64,000 nt of DNA from Diplonema japonicum (GCA_964019335.1 OZ025650.1:199001-263000), one strand, 5' to 3'. Positions 14,191 through 25,801 are shown, numbered from the stretch's first letter. A program made the numbers and translations. Notes: generated by a model from the letters alone, not told the origin.

Positions 14191-14914
14191 TTTTCACCTC
14201 CCCTTTCCTTTTGATTGTTAAAGGTGTTATGGGGCATTGCGAACATGAAACGAAACACACAAAAAAAAAGAGGAAAAAAAAAAAAAAAAAAAAAAAACAA
14301 GACGAGGAGGGAGTGTTTTGTGATCGAATGGGTACGGGGCGGGTTGGAAAAATGGAAAGGAGAATGAAAGGGGAAAAAAAGGAGAAAGTAGGGGGGGTTC
14401 TTTGTGTATACCTCTTTTTCCTTGATTTGTTTTTTTCTTCTTCTTTTTTTGTGCCTCCTTTTTTTAATTTTTGTTTCTTTTGAAATTTGTGCGGGGGAGA
14501 AGGATCATGAAAGGAAGACGGCAATTTCTTTTGAAAAAACTAACCGAGAAATATTTAAAAAAAAGAAGTGAAGAAAAGAAAGCATGGGGAACCCATAAAA
14601 AAATAGAAGAAGGATGACTTGAAGATGCCATAATCAGGGGCAAAAAAAAAAAAATACATCTGTGGGGAAAAAGAAAAAAAAAGAGAGAAATAAAAAAAAA
14701 AGGAAACCGACACTTAAGAACACGACCCCTTGATCACCTGAATTTCTCCCGCCTCTCTTTCGAAAAAAAAAATAATAAAAAGAACCCGCCCTTATTGCAA
14801 TCCTGCTTACTCTCCGTCAAAAAAAAAGAAAAAAAAAAAAAAAAAAAGAGAGGAAGAAGGAAAAGAGAGGAAAATTCATTTGAAAAAAAAAAAAAAAAAA
14901 AAAATACTATTTAC
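14191..14914. other. Intergenic, homopolymer-rich
   Basis: About 720 nt dominated by A and T runs with a few G tracts. Frames here are products of the runs. No gene supported. Confidence 0.7.
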
Positions 14915-16096
14915 TTACAATTCCATGCGCATCTCAGCAATGACTTCCCTGACGGCACTGAGGAGAGCTTCGCTGTCTTCTGGGAGAATGTCGCCAATGT
15001 GGCCGATACGGAAGCAAGGTGCCTTTGCCGCTTTGCCAGGGTAGATAACGAACCCTCTCTCGTTAAGCTTGTCGTAGAACTTCAGGAAGTTCCAGTTCTC
15101 GTGAGTGGGGAACTTGAAAGAGGTGATGATGTGCCCGAAGGACGGCTTGCTGTCATCGAGGTACAATTCGAAACCGATAGCCTTCATGCCTTCGGTAATG
15201 ATTTTCTGGTTTCTGTTGTACCGTGCAGACCTGGCAGGCACACCACCTTCAACTTGCAACTCCTTCAAAGCCTGATGGAACGCCATGATGACCTGAACAG
15301 GGGGTGTGTTGTTAAACTGCCCTGATGCGTTCAAACCCTTGTCCTGCATGTGAAGGTCAAGAGTGTAACTTCTCGCATTGCCCTCAAACTTCGCCAAAGT
15401 GGATTTCTTTGCGAGGATAATGGAGAACCCGGGCACACCCTGCACACACTTGTTCGAGGAGGACACAAGAGCATCCACACCAAGCTTGTTGCAGTCAATC
15501 TCAACTCCACCAAAGCTGGACATGGCATCCACGAAGTACTGCGCGTTTTTGCAGTTCGCTCTGATGAGATCGCCGAGCTCCTGAATAGGGTTGATGACAC
15601 CAGTGGAGGTCTCGCAGTGTACAATGGAGACCATCGAGGCGTCGGCATGTTCCTTTAGGAAGGCCGCTGCCTGTTCCATGCAGATGGGCCTGTCTTCTTC
15701 ACCTTCAAAGAATGCAACTTCGATGCCCAGCCTCACACAGATGTTCTTCATCCTGTCGCCGTACGCTCCGTTTCTGAAGATCACGATCTTGCCGCCTTTT
15801 GGGATCATTGTGCTGCATACAGCCTCCACACCCATGGACCCGCTTCCCTGTAGTGGAATGCAAGTGAACTCTTCGTTGCTGACGCCTGCAGCATCCAGAA
15901 GGCCCTGTCGTACCTCCGCTACGGCGTCGATGAAGAAGCTGTCCCTGCTGCCGTAGTCCACCATCATCGCCTCCCGAACAGTCGTCGTTGTCGACAGCGG
16001 GCCGGGTGTGAAGAGGATCCCGCCCGCCTTGTCCTTGTATGCTGCCATCTTGCGCAGAGTCGCGCTGAAACATCTCCTTTGCACGTTGCTCAACAT
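14915..16096 (-). CDS. phnW: 2-aminoethylphosphonate--pyruvate transaminase, mitochondrial-type
   Basis: Single exon, 393 aa. The enzyme turns 2-aminoethylphosphonate plus pyruvate into phosphonoacetaldehyde plus alanine using PLP. Family motifs run throughout: LLxTPGPL-like FTPGPLSTTTTVREAM, QGSGSMGVEAV, NGAYGDRM, ETSTGVINPI, VDAMSSFGG with the cofactor Asp, SSNKCVQGVPGF with the Schiff-base Lys, and FVIYPGKAAKAPCFRIG. About 20 residues before the catalytic core are Arg/Ser-rich without acids (MLSNVQRRCFSATLRK), as in a mitochondrial presequence. Other alanine-glyoxylate-type aminotransferases are related, but the QGSGS and NKCVQGVPGF match favours PhnW. No phosphonatase (phnX) gene lies nearby. 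Confidence 0.92.
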   Translation of the reverse strand: MLSNVQRRCFSATLRKMAAYKDKAGGILFTPGPLSTTTTVREAMMVDYGSRDSFFIDAVAEVRQGLLDAAGVSNEEFTCIPLQGSGSMGVEAVCSTMIPKGGKIVIFRNGAYGDRMKNICVRLGIEVAFFEGEEDRPICMEQAAAFLKEHADASMVSIVHCETSTGVINPIQELGDLIRANCKNAQYFVDAMSSFGGVEIDCNKLGVDALVSSSNKCVQGVPGFSIILAKKSTLAKFEGNARSYTLDLHMQDKGLNASGQFNNTPPVQVIMAFHQALKELQVEGGVPARSARYNRNQKIITEGMKAIGFELYLDDSKPSFGHIITSFKFPTHENWNFLKFYDKLNERGFVIYPGKAAKAPCFRIGHIGDILPEDSEALLSAVREVIAEMRMEL

Positions 16097-16154
16097 TTTT
16101 TTTTATTTTTTTTTTTTTTATATTTTCCTCTTTTTTTTTTTTGGGTTTTTATTG

Positions 16155-17737
16155 TTAACCCATAAAGGACCGCTATTTTTCGTTTAAAAAGTCGATTTTG
16201 AACTTTTCGTTCAAATACCAAAATAAAATGGCGAGGGTGGAGTTAGAGGGTGTGTACCTATATTATTTTCACTACTCCATTTCTGGAGCGCGAAGCGGCC
16301 TGCATTTCAGCCCCAGACGCGCCCAAACTTTGGTGGTAGAGCAGCATTTGAGAGAAACAACTCTTGCAAAGGGCACATGCTATCCGGAGGTTCCATGGTT
16401 TCGGCGAGCAGCGCTTATTCAGCGTGCAGGGTGGGCTGGTTATTTTTTTTTCACCACTTATGGCCGTTCTTTGAACACAAGGTCTGAGGTGCCGCAGATA
16501 TGCGACTTGTCCAATTTAAACGTATTTCTATTTTCAAGTGGTTTTCAAGAGGTTTTCAGGTGGTTTTTTAAGGTGTCGTTAGTGTGAAAAAATTCGAAAC
16601 AGGGCACAGGGCACAGAGCACAGAGCACAGGGCACATTGCTACGTTGCAATCTCTGCACGAGAACATGGCCTGGGTGCGTTTTTTCTCTAATTTGTTGCA
16701 CACAGTGCAATTCCGTGCCTTTGAGGGGTAGGTTCTTAGGCTCCGGCGGGGAACACTTGATGTGGGTGCCACCCTTTTGCGATGATGTTGTTTGACAAGA
16801 TTTCTTTGCCACACACTTGCTGACGCTGAATGGGTATTCTGGGAGCAATTTCCGGGTTTTCCTGATGGTCCCCATGCAGTGGAAATCCGCATTGTAACAA
16901 GTCGACAATGGGACAAGCGAAAGCAGTTGTCAAAGACAATCCAGTAATTCTGGTGCTGATATTCGGTGAGCAGCTCTGCCTCTTTCCCCCGGGTGCCCGC
17001 GCCGGTACAAACAATCATGTTTAGAGTGTAACCGGTGTCTGATTTGCATTTTGAACCCATAACGCTTCCTCTTCTTCGGCTCATAAACAATGAACCCGAC
17101 ACGGCTTCTACAGCGTATGATGGTTCATCCACAGCAAGGTTTCGCTTGGGTACATACAGGGATGACCAAGAAGTAACCACAAGATTTATAAGATTGCGCC
17201 CTTTAGCCATTCTGTCTCCTTCTCCTCCACCAGGGGGCAACCCGCATTTGGCGCATTATTCTCAGGAGCCTGTTTCTTTCCATTACCGTTCAGAAATATT
17301 GTGAATATGGGGTATCTGTGAGTTCGGAGGGGCGCCCTATCAAAAACAAAGGAAAAACCTCCAGCCCGTTGAGACCCACTACTGGTACACTTGGACCTGG
17401 TACCTTGCGAAATATTTTCCTCCCCACCTTCTCGATTTTGTCATCCCATTCCATATCCGGGATATCCCCATCATCCGGTGACACTGACCCTTCTTCAGAA
17501 GTACTTTCGGTACAACTCCTTATGGTGTAAAAAAAACAATGTCTGTGCCACTATTTTTTTTCTCCCCTTGCAGTTTTAGATACAAAAATTTACGGGCGAC
17601 ATAGCGTTCAGTATAAAAAAAGTCGCGCAATAAGGCCCCTCTTTAAAGAGTGGGCACGCAGAGCACTAAAAGTGCCTTTGCAGAATTTAAAAAAAAACTT
17701 TTAGCTGAATATTCAGCTCCGGTCCTTTATGGGTTAA
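16155..17737. mobile_element. piggyBac-type DNA transposon remnant with TTAA duplication
   Basis: The ends are TTAA-CCCATAAAGGACCG (16155-16172) and its exact reverse complement (17720-17737). A TTAA target site and inverted repeats starting CCC are the hallmark of piggyBac. At about 1.6 kb it is shorter than autonomous elements. Inside lie minus-strand transposase fragments, described separately. It sits between the PhnW gene and a membrane-protein gene without breaking either. Confidence 0.88.
16545..17484 (-). pseudogene. Decayed piggyBac transposase
   Basis: Two minus-strand frames, 17484-17290 and 17240-16545, together resemble a deleted piggyBac transposase. The first is an acidic N-terminal piece. 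The second has the first catalytic Asp region (YVPKRNLAVDE), a Tyr-rich strand region with TGYTLNMIVCTG, the second Asp region (WIVFDNC) and the C-terminal cysteine-rich domain: C-x2-C, C-x2-C, and Cys-Phe-x3-His-Thr near its end. The DNA-binding front and part of the catalytic core between these are shortened or out of frame, so it should be inactive. The intact ends could still be mobilised by a related enzyme in trans. Confidence 0.8.
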
Positions 17738-17983
17738 AAAACAGATGACAAAAAATATAATGTGTCAAAAAAAAAATGGAAAGGTACATATCTAGGGGAG
17801 TTTTTTTTTTTAAAAAGAAGAAAAAAAAGAAAAAAAAGAAGGGGAGAAAAAAAAAAGGAAAAAAAAAATCTAACTTTTTTTTTTTCTTTCCTCTCTCTTT
17901 TTGTACAGTATCCTTTTTTTTTTCTTTTTTTTTCTTCTTTTTTTCTTCTGTTTGTTTTAACAAAAATGGGTGTTGTATAAAAT

Positions 17984-18658
17984 TCACTCCAACGGAACCA
18001 GTCGGCCTTGGGGGTCGTACCCACGAATCGGTTCTGAGTCAACGGATGAAACAGGTAGCTCAGAAGGGGGTAGAACAAGGGGCGGCGAAGGGGATCGCCG
18101 GCGTTGGTTGAGAAGGGACTGCAGCTCACGGGCACAGTGTGCGAGCTGTCGCTCCTCGTGGAGAATGAGCTCTTGCTGCTTCTGGAGGGCGAGGGCTTCT
18201 TGGTGGAAGCTAAGACATCCGGAAGAAGACCGGATGCTCAGCGACTTTTCTGAATTCGCAAAACTATCGGCATAAGAAGTAGGTACCACCGACTGATCAT
18301 CCAAGATAGAGGCAACAGTGGAGCTTCGTGATTCTTGCACTAATTGTGGTACAGTGTTGGGAATAAACACAGGGTCGGTTTTTAAGGGGTTCACAATGCA
18401 GCTTTCTTGTGTCACAAGCGGTTCTTCTAGTTGTGTGTTAGTTGGCACTTCTGAGACTTGGATTTGTGCTTTTCGTTGATTTTTTCTCTTCTTTCTGCAT
18501 ATTAGTAACACCCCCGCCACCACCAAGCCTCCCAGCACCCCCGCACACAGTGTTGTCTCCCAGCCCCATGAAAAGCCATCGTCGTCCTGTAGTACGGGCT
18601 GTCCCTCTACTAGGCACAACAACGTTGCTGCTGCTACTACTGTCGGACCAGACTTCAT
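17984..18658 (-). CDS. Type I single-pass membrane protein, unknown (224 aa)
   Basis: From ATG 18658 the protein opens with a signal-peptide-like stretch (about 1-22, ending near VEGQP), a short Asp-rich, Trp-containing lumenal part, and one strong transmembrane helix (about 37-57, GVLGGLVVAGVLLIC) followed by a Lys/Arg stop-transfer cluster. The cytoplasmic part is Ser/Pro-rich with a Gln/Glu/Leu helix around 150-185. An upstream ATG at 18751 is in frame, but its extension is only Lys/Arg from homopolymer DNA. No family recognised. It is downstream of the MVP genes in the same direction. Confidence 0.65.
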   Translation of the reverse strand: MKSGPTVVAAATLLCLVEGQPVLQDDDGFSWGWETTLCAGVLGGLVVAGVLLICRKKRKNQRKAQIQVSEVPTNTQLEEPLVTQESCIVNPLKTDPVFIPNTVPQLVQESRSSTVASILDDQSVVPTSYADSFANSEKSLSIRSSSGCLSFHQEALALQKQQELILHEERQLAHCARELQSLLNQRRRSPSPPLVLPPSELPVSSVDSEPIRGYDPQGRLVPLE

Positions 18659-19376
18659 TTCATAGTTTTCTTTTCTTCTTCTTTTTTTAGGATTCTTTTT
18701 TAATTTACTTTTTTTTCTTCTTCTTCTTCCCGTTGAAACAAGGATTAACAAAAAAATAAAATAAAAAAGGGAAAAGAGAGGAGTGGAACCATAAAGTGGG
18801 TAGAAGGTGAAGAAGGGGCTTTAAAATAAATAAAATAAGGAATAACACTCAAACAAAAAAAAAAGGGGGGTGAAAATAAAAAAAAGAAAAGCGGCTTTAT
18901 TTATTTTTTTTTTAAATTTCTTTTTTCCTTTTTTTTTTTTACGTTTGCCTCAGTTCTGCGCAGTCCTATTTGGTTTGCCTTCATGCTTCGGTGCGATTAG
19001 GATAGAAAGTTAAAAAAGTAAAATGAATTCCGGAAGCTTCCAGGCATTGCCCGTCTAAGGAACTTCGCCTTTGCACAAAAAAAAAAAAAAAAAATGAGAA
19101 TAAAAATAAAGTAAAATAGAAACCCTTTTGCGTTACGTTAGCCAAATAAAATTCCAATAAAAAAAAAAAAGAGATGAAAAAGTCAAAGATACCATAATTA
19201 AAGAAGTGAACTGGGATTATAAAAAGGGGGAAAAGAAGAAGCAGGTATCACGTGTATTAGGGAGGTAACTAAGGTCAAGTGGCGCAACTTTTGCACACTT
19301 TTTTTTTTTTTCTCTTTTTTTTTTCGACTCCTTTTCCTTGTTCTTTCTGTACTAAATGTCAAGTAACACCTGATAC
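18659..19376. other. Intergenic, MVP 3' flank with a segment shared with the second copy
   Basis: Homopolymer-rich DNA. Positions about 19247-19292 are nearly identical to about 25636-25681, downstream of the other MVP copy. The ~85 bp between that block and the stop codon do not match. The shared block is probably part of an old common 3' UTR. No gene supported. Confidence 0.65.
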
Positions 19377-22081
19377 TTACTGCTGCCCAGGAAGGCCACC
19401 AATCATGCCACCTGCAGTGTTGAAGAGGTTGATGGGGGAGTTCCCGTCCGTAATGAGGTACCTGTTTGGTGTTTTGTATTCAATAGAATTTCCGTGTTAA
19501 AAATCTAGACATACCCCTTCAGGTTCAGCCCCTCGAGGAGCTTTGCCTGCATCTCCGGCCCTGCCCTGGCCATGGCGAGCACGGTCTCGGGCCCGATCGC
19601 GTCCATTGTGTCTGCGAACTTCTTCGCCTCGATCTCGCTGAGCTTCTTCGTCTTCTCCACCTCAAGGTTGTTCAGCCTGTGCTGGTACTCCAGAGTCGCC
19701 TTGTGCTTCGACTTCATCATCTCCATCTCAGCGTCAGCACTGATTCTCTGAGCGTCTGCCTTCAGCTGTGCCTGCTGGAGCTCGCTGTTGGCCTCGATGA
19801 GCATCGCCTCCGCCCTTGCCTCTGCCTCAGCCTTCGCCTGCCCAGTGGCCTCGATGGCCTCACTCTCGGCTTGCAGCTTCAGGTACTCCTTCTTCTGCTT
19901 CTCGGACTCTTGGGCATCCTGTTTTTTTTGTTTTGTTTTGTTTTGTTTTGTTTTGTTCTGTTCACACCCTCAGCTTGCGTCTTTCAAGCTCACTGCCAGC
20001 CTTCTGGGCATCCCTCTCAGCCATGTGCCTCGCCGTAGCCTCCTGGGACTTTGTGGTGATCTCGATGGCGAGCTGCACAGACTTCTGCAGAGAGTCCCTC
20101 GTCTTCTGGTCCACAGGCTCCACAGACTGGATGTCGACGTTCGTGATGGCCAAGTTGTTGGCGACAAACCTGAACTCGTCACGGATCTTCTTGTTCTCGT
20201 TGAATCCGAAGACGGCTCCCCTGATGATCTTGGCGGAGTTCCTGTGGAAGGAGTCGAAGGATTCCATTGCAATCTGCCCACGGATCCTCCCGGCCATCGC
20301 CTTGCAGGCGTCACCCACGAAGTCGGGAACCGAGAACACCTTCTTGCACTCGTCAGCGTCGCTCTTGTCGAGGGCGAACCTCCAGTTGTAGGAGAGGCGC
20401 AGCTCCAGCCTTGCATGGTCGCTCGTCTCCACCGTGATCAGGTCAGTCATGAAGGCGGGCCCGAGGTGCAGCTGCAGCGACCCGATCACGTGCGGGCGCT
20501 TTGGCTTGTCACCGCTGAGGGACAGCACGGTGAAGCTCTCGTCCGGCTGCAGCATCACGAGGTCGGGACCGAACACAATACGCGGCTCCTTTCCAGCGTA
20601 GTCGTAGATCTGGACAGCAGCGTTGTGTGAGATGTTGAACCTCACAGCCTTCGTCTTGTCCCTCGGCACCATCGTCCGTGCCTGGTCCTTCACGTTGTGC
20701 TTCATCCCCTTCGGGCACTGCAGAAGTTCCTCAACCACTGGAGGAAGTTCCTTCTCCCAAAGTACCTCGTCCTCCGCAAGCATGCACGCCTTCCCGGTCA
20801 CCATCGTCACCTTCCCCGTGGTCTCGTTCCTGATGTACACACCCTCGTTGTCGTCAAGAGGGATTGCCCTGCGCTTGTCAATCACCTCCACCTCCGTCGG
20901 GGGGATGTACTCCAAAGGCCCCCTCAGCATCCACTTCTCACCAGGAACCCTCGCCGTCCCGTTGTCTTTGAAGGCCTCCAGTGCCTTCACCAAGATCGCC
21001 TCGTCTGCCCCCAGGATCTCGATGTCGTGAACACAGTCGTCGGCAAGCCTCTCACCGGGGTGCAGGAAGAACGAGGTTCCTTCACCCTCCCCTCGTCGGA
21101 TCTCCCTGTGCCCGAATCGCTGCACTCCATCTGTGATGGGGTCGATCACAACGCAGTACTGCCTGTTCGAGAGGGTGGTGATGTTCACGGTCCTGATCAC
21201 CTTCTCATCCACCTTTTGTTTTTTTTAGTATTGTTATTATTTATCTTGCTGTTGTGTGATCATACCTCAGGGATGAAGGCGGAGGTGTCGTGCAGCGTCA
21301 CAAGCCACCTCTCCCCAGCGCACCTCTTCTTCTTGAAGATGTCAGTGTGGGTCGTGATAGCCTCCACCTCAACAGCCTTCCTGTCCGTCAGAACCTTCGC
21401 CTCCACAGTCCCAACCACTTCCTCCTCCACAGCAGGCATGTACGCCCCGTCTTCCCTGATCAGCCACTCCTCCCCTCCCTTCCTCTCATTCCCGGACTCG
21501 TCCGTGAAGTCCACCTTCGCTCGGATCCTCAAGGCCTCATTCGGCTTCACAACCTTTGCACCCACCTTCGCCACGAAAGCCACCTTCTCGCTGGGAATGT
21601 AGGTCCTGGGACCGAGGAAGAGCCACTCGTCGCCAGCCTTCCTCTCCACCCCGGTATCCGCGTCAGTGAAGTCCCTCTCGGCCTTCAGGCGCAGGGCAGT
21701 GTTCTTTGGTACGACGGTCAGCTTCTTGATGGGTTGTTCTCCCTTCACATCCTTCCCGACAAGCACCTCACCAGGGTACAGGGGGAACGGCATCGTCCAC
21801 TGCTTCCCGTCGTTCACCCTCACCTCCTCGTCCCCGAAGCGAACAGACGCCTGCCCGTGCTCATCGGGGAGGGCCGTCCCGTCCGCATCCCGCTTGATCG
21901 GGTTCTTCACCCTGCAGAAGCACTGCGGCGGGAGGGCGATGAACTTCTCAGGTCCAGCCACCACCCTCTCGTGGTCCCTCTTCGTGAAGGTGTCCGGTCC
22001 CAGCACCGCTGTGATCAGGTTCGCATTGTTGTCAAGCACATGGATGTACTCATCCCTCTTCAGTCGGATTACTTCACCCAT
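19377..22081 (-). CDS. MVP: Major vault protein, copy A
   Basis: Exons 22081-21266, 21212-19968, 19918-19515 and 19461-19377 (introns 53, 49 and 53 nt) give 849 aa, close to the usual 850-890. MVP assembles as two 39-mer half shells into the cytoplasmic vault particle. The N-terminal two thirds carry the MVP beta-repeats (recurring GPxTYIP- and PGE-type motifs), then the SPFH-like shoulder (about 540-680), then the long Ala/Glu/Lys cap helix spanning the second intron. The end, LITDGNSPINLFNTAGGMIG, is the conserved MVP tail, and its frame fixed the last splice site. The second intron holds a TTTTG microsatellite. It is the downstream copy of a tandem pair. Confidence 0.96.
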
Positions 22082-22449
22082 CTTTTTCTGCTGTGTATTC
22101 TTGGCCCTGTGTGGTTTTTGTTTCTGTTTTTTTTAAAAGGCCCAGGTTACCGGAAGATGCCATATCCGACGGCACTACAATTCCGCGGGCCATCCTGTCC
22201 TCTCTGGTTGATGGTGGCCACCCGATGCATTGCAGTTTCTGCGCATGGCCATCGCCCGGCTGGATTGGGACTCACCCCCAACAACGACATTCTTGTTAGG
22301 AAAGCACATCGAACAGCCTTCGTTGGAACTTTTTTTTTCCGGGTTTGTCAGAAAGCTTCCAAGAAAGCCCGACTTAAAAATGCTCTCATGCACAATGGGA
22401 ATCACCACGCGCCTCAAATCTCTAGCACACGCTTGTGCTCAACACTGAA

Positions 22450-24724
22450 TACTGTAAAACGAATAATGTCGGACGGAAAAATTCCCGGACACCAAAAAAA
22501 CCCGGACATTTTTCCGTCCGGGAGTTTTTCTGGGGAAAAGTCTTTTTTACGGAAGGGGGGTGGCAGCTCCTGCTTTTTTTCCCATACCACCATGTTTGCC
22601 TGGAAGGGCTTAGCAGACTCGTATGCAGAGCCAAAATGTTTACCCTGCGTGGCAGTTTGAATTTTTTTTCCCTCCCTTTCAATGCACCAACAAACAGCAC
22701 CCACAGGATTCTTAACTTTCTTCAATCTCATAAACCCGTACTTCTTTCGTCAAATGACCAGTTCGACTACCCAAGGCACGTTGAGCAACTGGCTTGTGGG
22801 GCGCCCAACTTTGGTTGCTGACACCTCCGACCAGCTCACCCCCCGAGAGGTGGAGGAGATAAACTCCCTACACCGGGCCAAGAAGGCCAGAACAAACCCC
22901 CGAAAGCAGCTCCAGCTCCCGAAGGATACTAAAGCCCTTATTGGGCGATACGCTGCTACCCACGGCGTCGCGGCGGCCAGGTCGTGGTATCGCACGAAAG
23001 AGGGGGTGGAACTAGCAACGTCCAGTATTTCCGACTGGAAAAAAAACTTTGGGGGCTCTGTTGGGCCTGTTGCTGCCCCCTTTACCGTCGGTCGCAAACC
23101 TCTTCTGGCCGAGGCAGAGACTGCCAAGGTTTTTGCTTGGGTCGATAGGCAAAACGAACTTGGCGAGCCTATCTCAGCGCAACAAATATGCACCTATGCA
23201 GAAGGGCTGCTGCGCGCTAATCCAGCCCGAAAGACAGAGCTGGTAGACTTTGGTGGGACACTGTCCTTTTCCACCAGCTGGGCTGACAAGCTTTGCAGCA
23301 GGAAAGGCTACAAAAGCCGCAGGCCCACCACCGGAAACCTGGAAACGAGAAGGACAAAGAGAGGGCACGCTGTTTCGCCATGCAATTCAGGTCTATAATC
23401 GACACCCATAAAGTAAGGCCTGAATTGGTCTGGAATACGGACCAAACCTCCCTGCAGCTGTTGCCGTTGGGGTTAAAAACCAAAACGAAAAGGGGTGCAA
23501 AGGTCGTAAAAGTCCGTGGCTTGGGGGACAAACGGGCCATAACTGGACAGCTGGCTGTCTCCCTGGCTGGGGATAAGTTGCATCCGCAACTTATATACAA
23601 AGGCAGAACGGAACCTGCAGCCGACAGGGTTTATCCAGGGTCCGTGCCCCGGGTCAAGCACCCGCCCACCGAATGGAGCCTAACGGCATCGCCCAGTCAT
23701 TGGGCTAATTATGATACACTCAGTATCTGGGTCAAAAAGCTGTTTCTTCCTTTTTGCAGTAAAACCATCGATTCTCATGGTTTTGCCCCGAACGAGTCGA
23801 TTCTGCTGCTTCTCGATAACTACAACTGTCATTCGACCGATGAGTTTTTGGAGTTGTTCGAAGGCACAAACGTGCACATTGCTTTTGTCCCCCCTGGGCT
23901 CACCTACATGGTTCAACCGATGGATATTGCGCTGTCTCCGGCCAGTCGATCAGGAACAGCTGGGCTTCCTGTTTTGGCCACTACCTGGAACCCGGATGGA
24001 GCCCTATTTGGGAGTTTTCGGTACTTGCTGCATACGCCGGTGTTGCGTGTGTGCTGGCTGTTGGAAAAACATGGGAGGAAGAGTGGGAAGAGGACTGGGG
24101 CTGGGAGGAGGTCTGGGAAGAGGAGGAAGACGAGTACTCCCTATATGCCAGGCTTGCCCAGGACATGGAGCATGGACGTGTGGAAGTCATCGGCGTAGAT
24201 GCATCTTCCGACACGACCACCGTGTCCGCCGCCTCGACGATAACCGAAGAAACCTTTTCCGTTTCTTCAGACTCGTCAGTGGAGATGCTCCCCAGTCTCA
24301 CCCAGCAACGGCTAGATGACGCTGCCGCCAGGAGAGCCGCCAAGAAGGCAACAGCTAAGCCTGCAAGAATGAAGGCAGCAGCTAAGCCCGCAGGCAAGAA
24401 GGCAGCGGCCAAACCCGGAGGCAAGGTAGCACAGTAGATAGCCCTACCCCTCCATTTTTTTCTTTTCTTTTTGCCTTTTATCAATCAGTTTTATCTTGAG
24501 CTTTATGCCCACACGGTATCTTCTTCCAGGGATAATGCGGACACGAAACACATGACCCAGATACCCAGTGGTTCGGTGGCGGTTTCTTCGCGCGGTTGCC
24601 GTTTGCAGGCCAGTATGTAGGTAGTGGACCACGACCTTACAAAAAAAACTCCCGGACGGAAAAACTCCCGGACACCAAAAAAACTCGGACATTTTTCCGT
24701 CCGGGAGTTTTTCGTTTTACAGTA
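22450..24724 (+). mobile_element. pogo/Tigger-like DNA transposon between the MVP copies, TA duplication
   Basis: Left end TA-CTGTAAAACGAA (22450-22463) and right end TTCGTTTTACAG-TA (24711-24724) form short inverted repeats with a TA target duplication, as in the Tc1/mariner-pogo group. Just inside each end the words GGACGGAAAAA, CCCGGACACC and their complements repeat (22468-22530 and 24645-24712), so each end can fold into its own hairpin. The plus-strand transposase frames inside are the only non-minus coding in the window. Confidence 0.8.
22682..24437 (+). pseudogene. Frameshifted DDE transposase (pogo/Tigger/jerky family)
   Basis: The reading crosses frames at least three times. Frame 22682-~23335 has a helix-turn-helix-like region (ALIGRYAATHGVAAARSW) and the linker. 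Frame ~23340-23940 has the catalytic signature: first Asp in WNTDQTSLQLLP, second in LLLLDNYNCHST, and the third acid in FVPPGLTYMVQPMDIAL. The following piece shifts frame near 23945, and an acidic then Lys/Ala-rich tail (24051-24437) is in the third frame. A repeated GGAAACCTGGAAAC at the first shift suggests slippage or a small indel. Intron splicing could in principle mend some junctions, but I see no GT...AG pairs that do so cleanly. Confidence 0.75.
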
Positions 24725-25801
24725 TTGCTTTTTTTCGAAACACAACTGCAATGAACTCGTTTCGCGACTCTCTAAAGATAGAACGCTCGGTCTGTTTTTA
24801 TGTGCATTTTCCGGAGCAGAATGGAAAAGACGGGTTCTCAAGGAGGAAACGCCTACTTAGCGGTTTTTTGGTGCAATAAGAAAAATAATGAACCACGTTG
24901 AAAAGGGGGGAAAGGAGATGAAAAGGAGGAACTAAAAGAATATGCCTTTTCAGTGTTAAACTAGGGTAAGCCCTGGCAGATGGAGGTGGAAAAAAAAGAA
25001 GAAGAAGAAAAAAAGGGAAAAATAAATCAAAAAGATCGGGTTCCCTTTGCCGAATAAAGAAACCATTGGGGCGGGGCACACTCTAACTCGCCCCCCTCCC
25101 GCGAGAGGGTGTGGGGGAGTGCTTCAAAATTTCTTTCCCGAATTCTTAAAAGAAGAAAAAAAAAAAAAAGAAGAAAAAAAACAAGGTTAGGAGGGTAGCC
25201 GTTGCACTCTCATTCTTTTTTTTTTTTCTCTTCTTTCTGTTTCCCATTCTGCATTTTTTTTTTTTTCCCCACAAGGCAGGATACTGGATAGGGATGCCTA
25301 GGTTGCTATTTTTTTTTAAAACTTTGTTCCATCCCTTCAGAAATAAGAACAAAGGGGGGGGGGGGGGGGGGGTCAGGGTGCTTTTAGAAGAAAAAAAAGA
25401 TTACTGGTTGCAGTCTTCCCCAATGTCTGTCGTAGACCTTGCCACACGCATCTCGTTCTGGAGATTTTTCGATCCCCATTGTGCCGTGCTGTCACAGCTT
25501 CCGTCCTGATCCAGAACACATCGGGAGAGGGATCAATGCGTCAGGAGGTAATTATGAGCAGTGGGCTTCTGTTCCTGCCGTCCTCAAAATAAAATAAAAA
25601 GGGGAAGGGGAAGGGTTAAAATAAATAAAACAGACATCACGTGTATTAGGGAGGTAACTAAGGTCAAGTGGCGCAACTTTCTTCTCTTCTTACTATTATC
25701 TCTGTTTCTTGTTCTTTCTTTTTTTTTTTTCCCTTGCACTTTATTGTGTCGTCTTCTTTTTTTGATTCGCTTTTTTTCTGGTATCTCTTCTTCTCTTCTG
25801 C
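24725..25801. other. Intergenic between transposon and MVP copy B
   Basis: About 1.1 kb of A/T runs, a G tract of 19 (25354-25372) and short unique DNA. The ~46-bp block at 25636-25681 is shared with the flank of copy A. No coding exon is supported. Confidence 0.65.

Noticed and set aside
21290-22660. Plus-strand frame of 456 aa over MVP copy A, with 280, 301 and 277 aa relatives on both copies
   Set aside because: They are antisense to MVP exons, have no domain, and exist because of G/C-biased third positions in the real gene.
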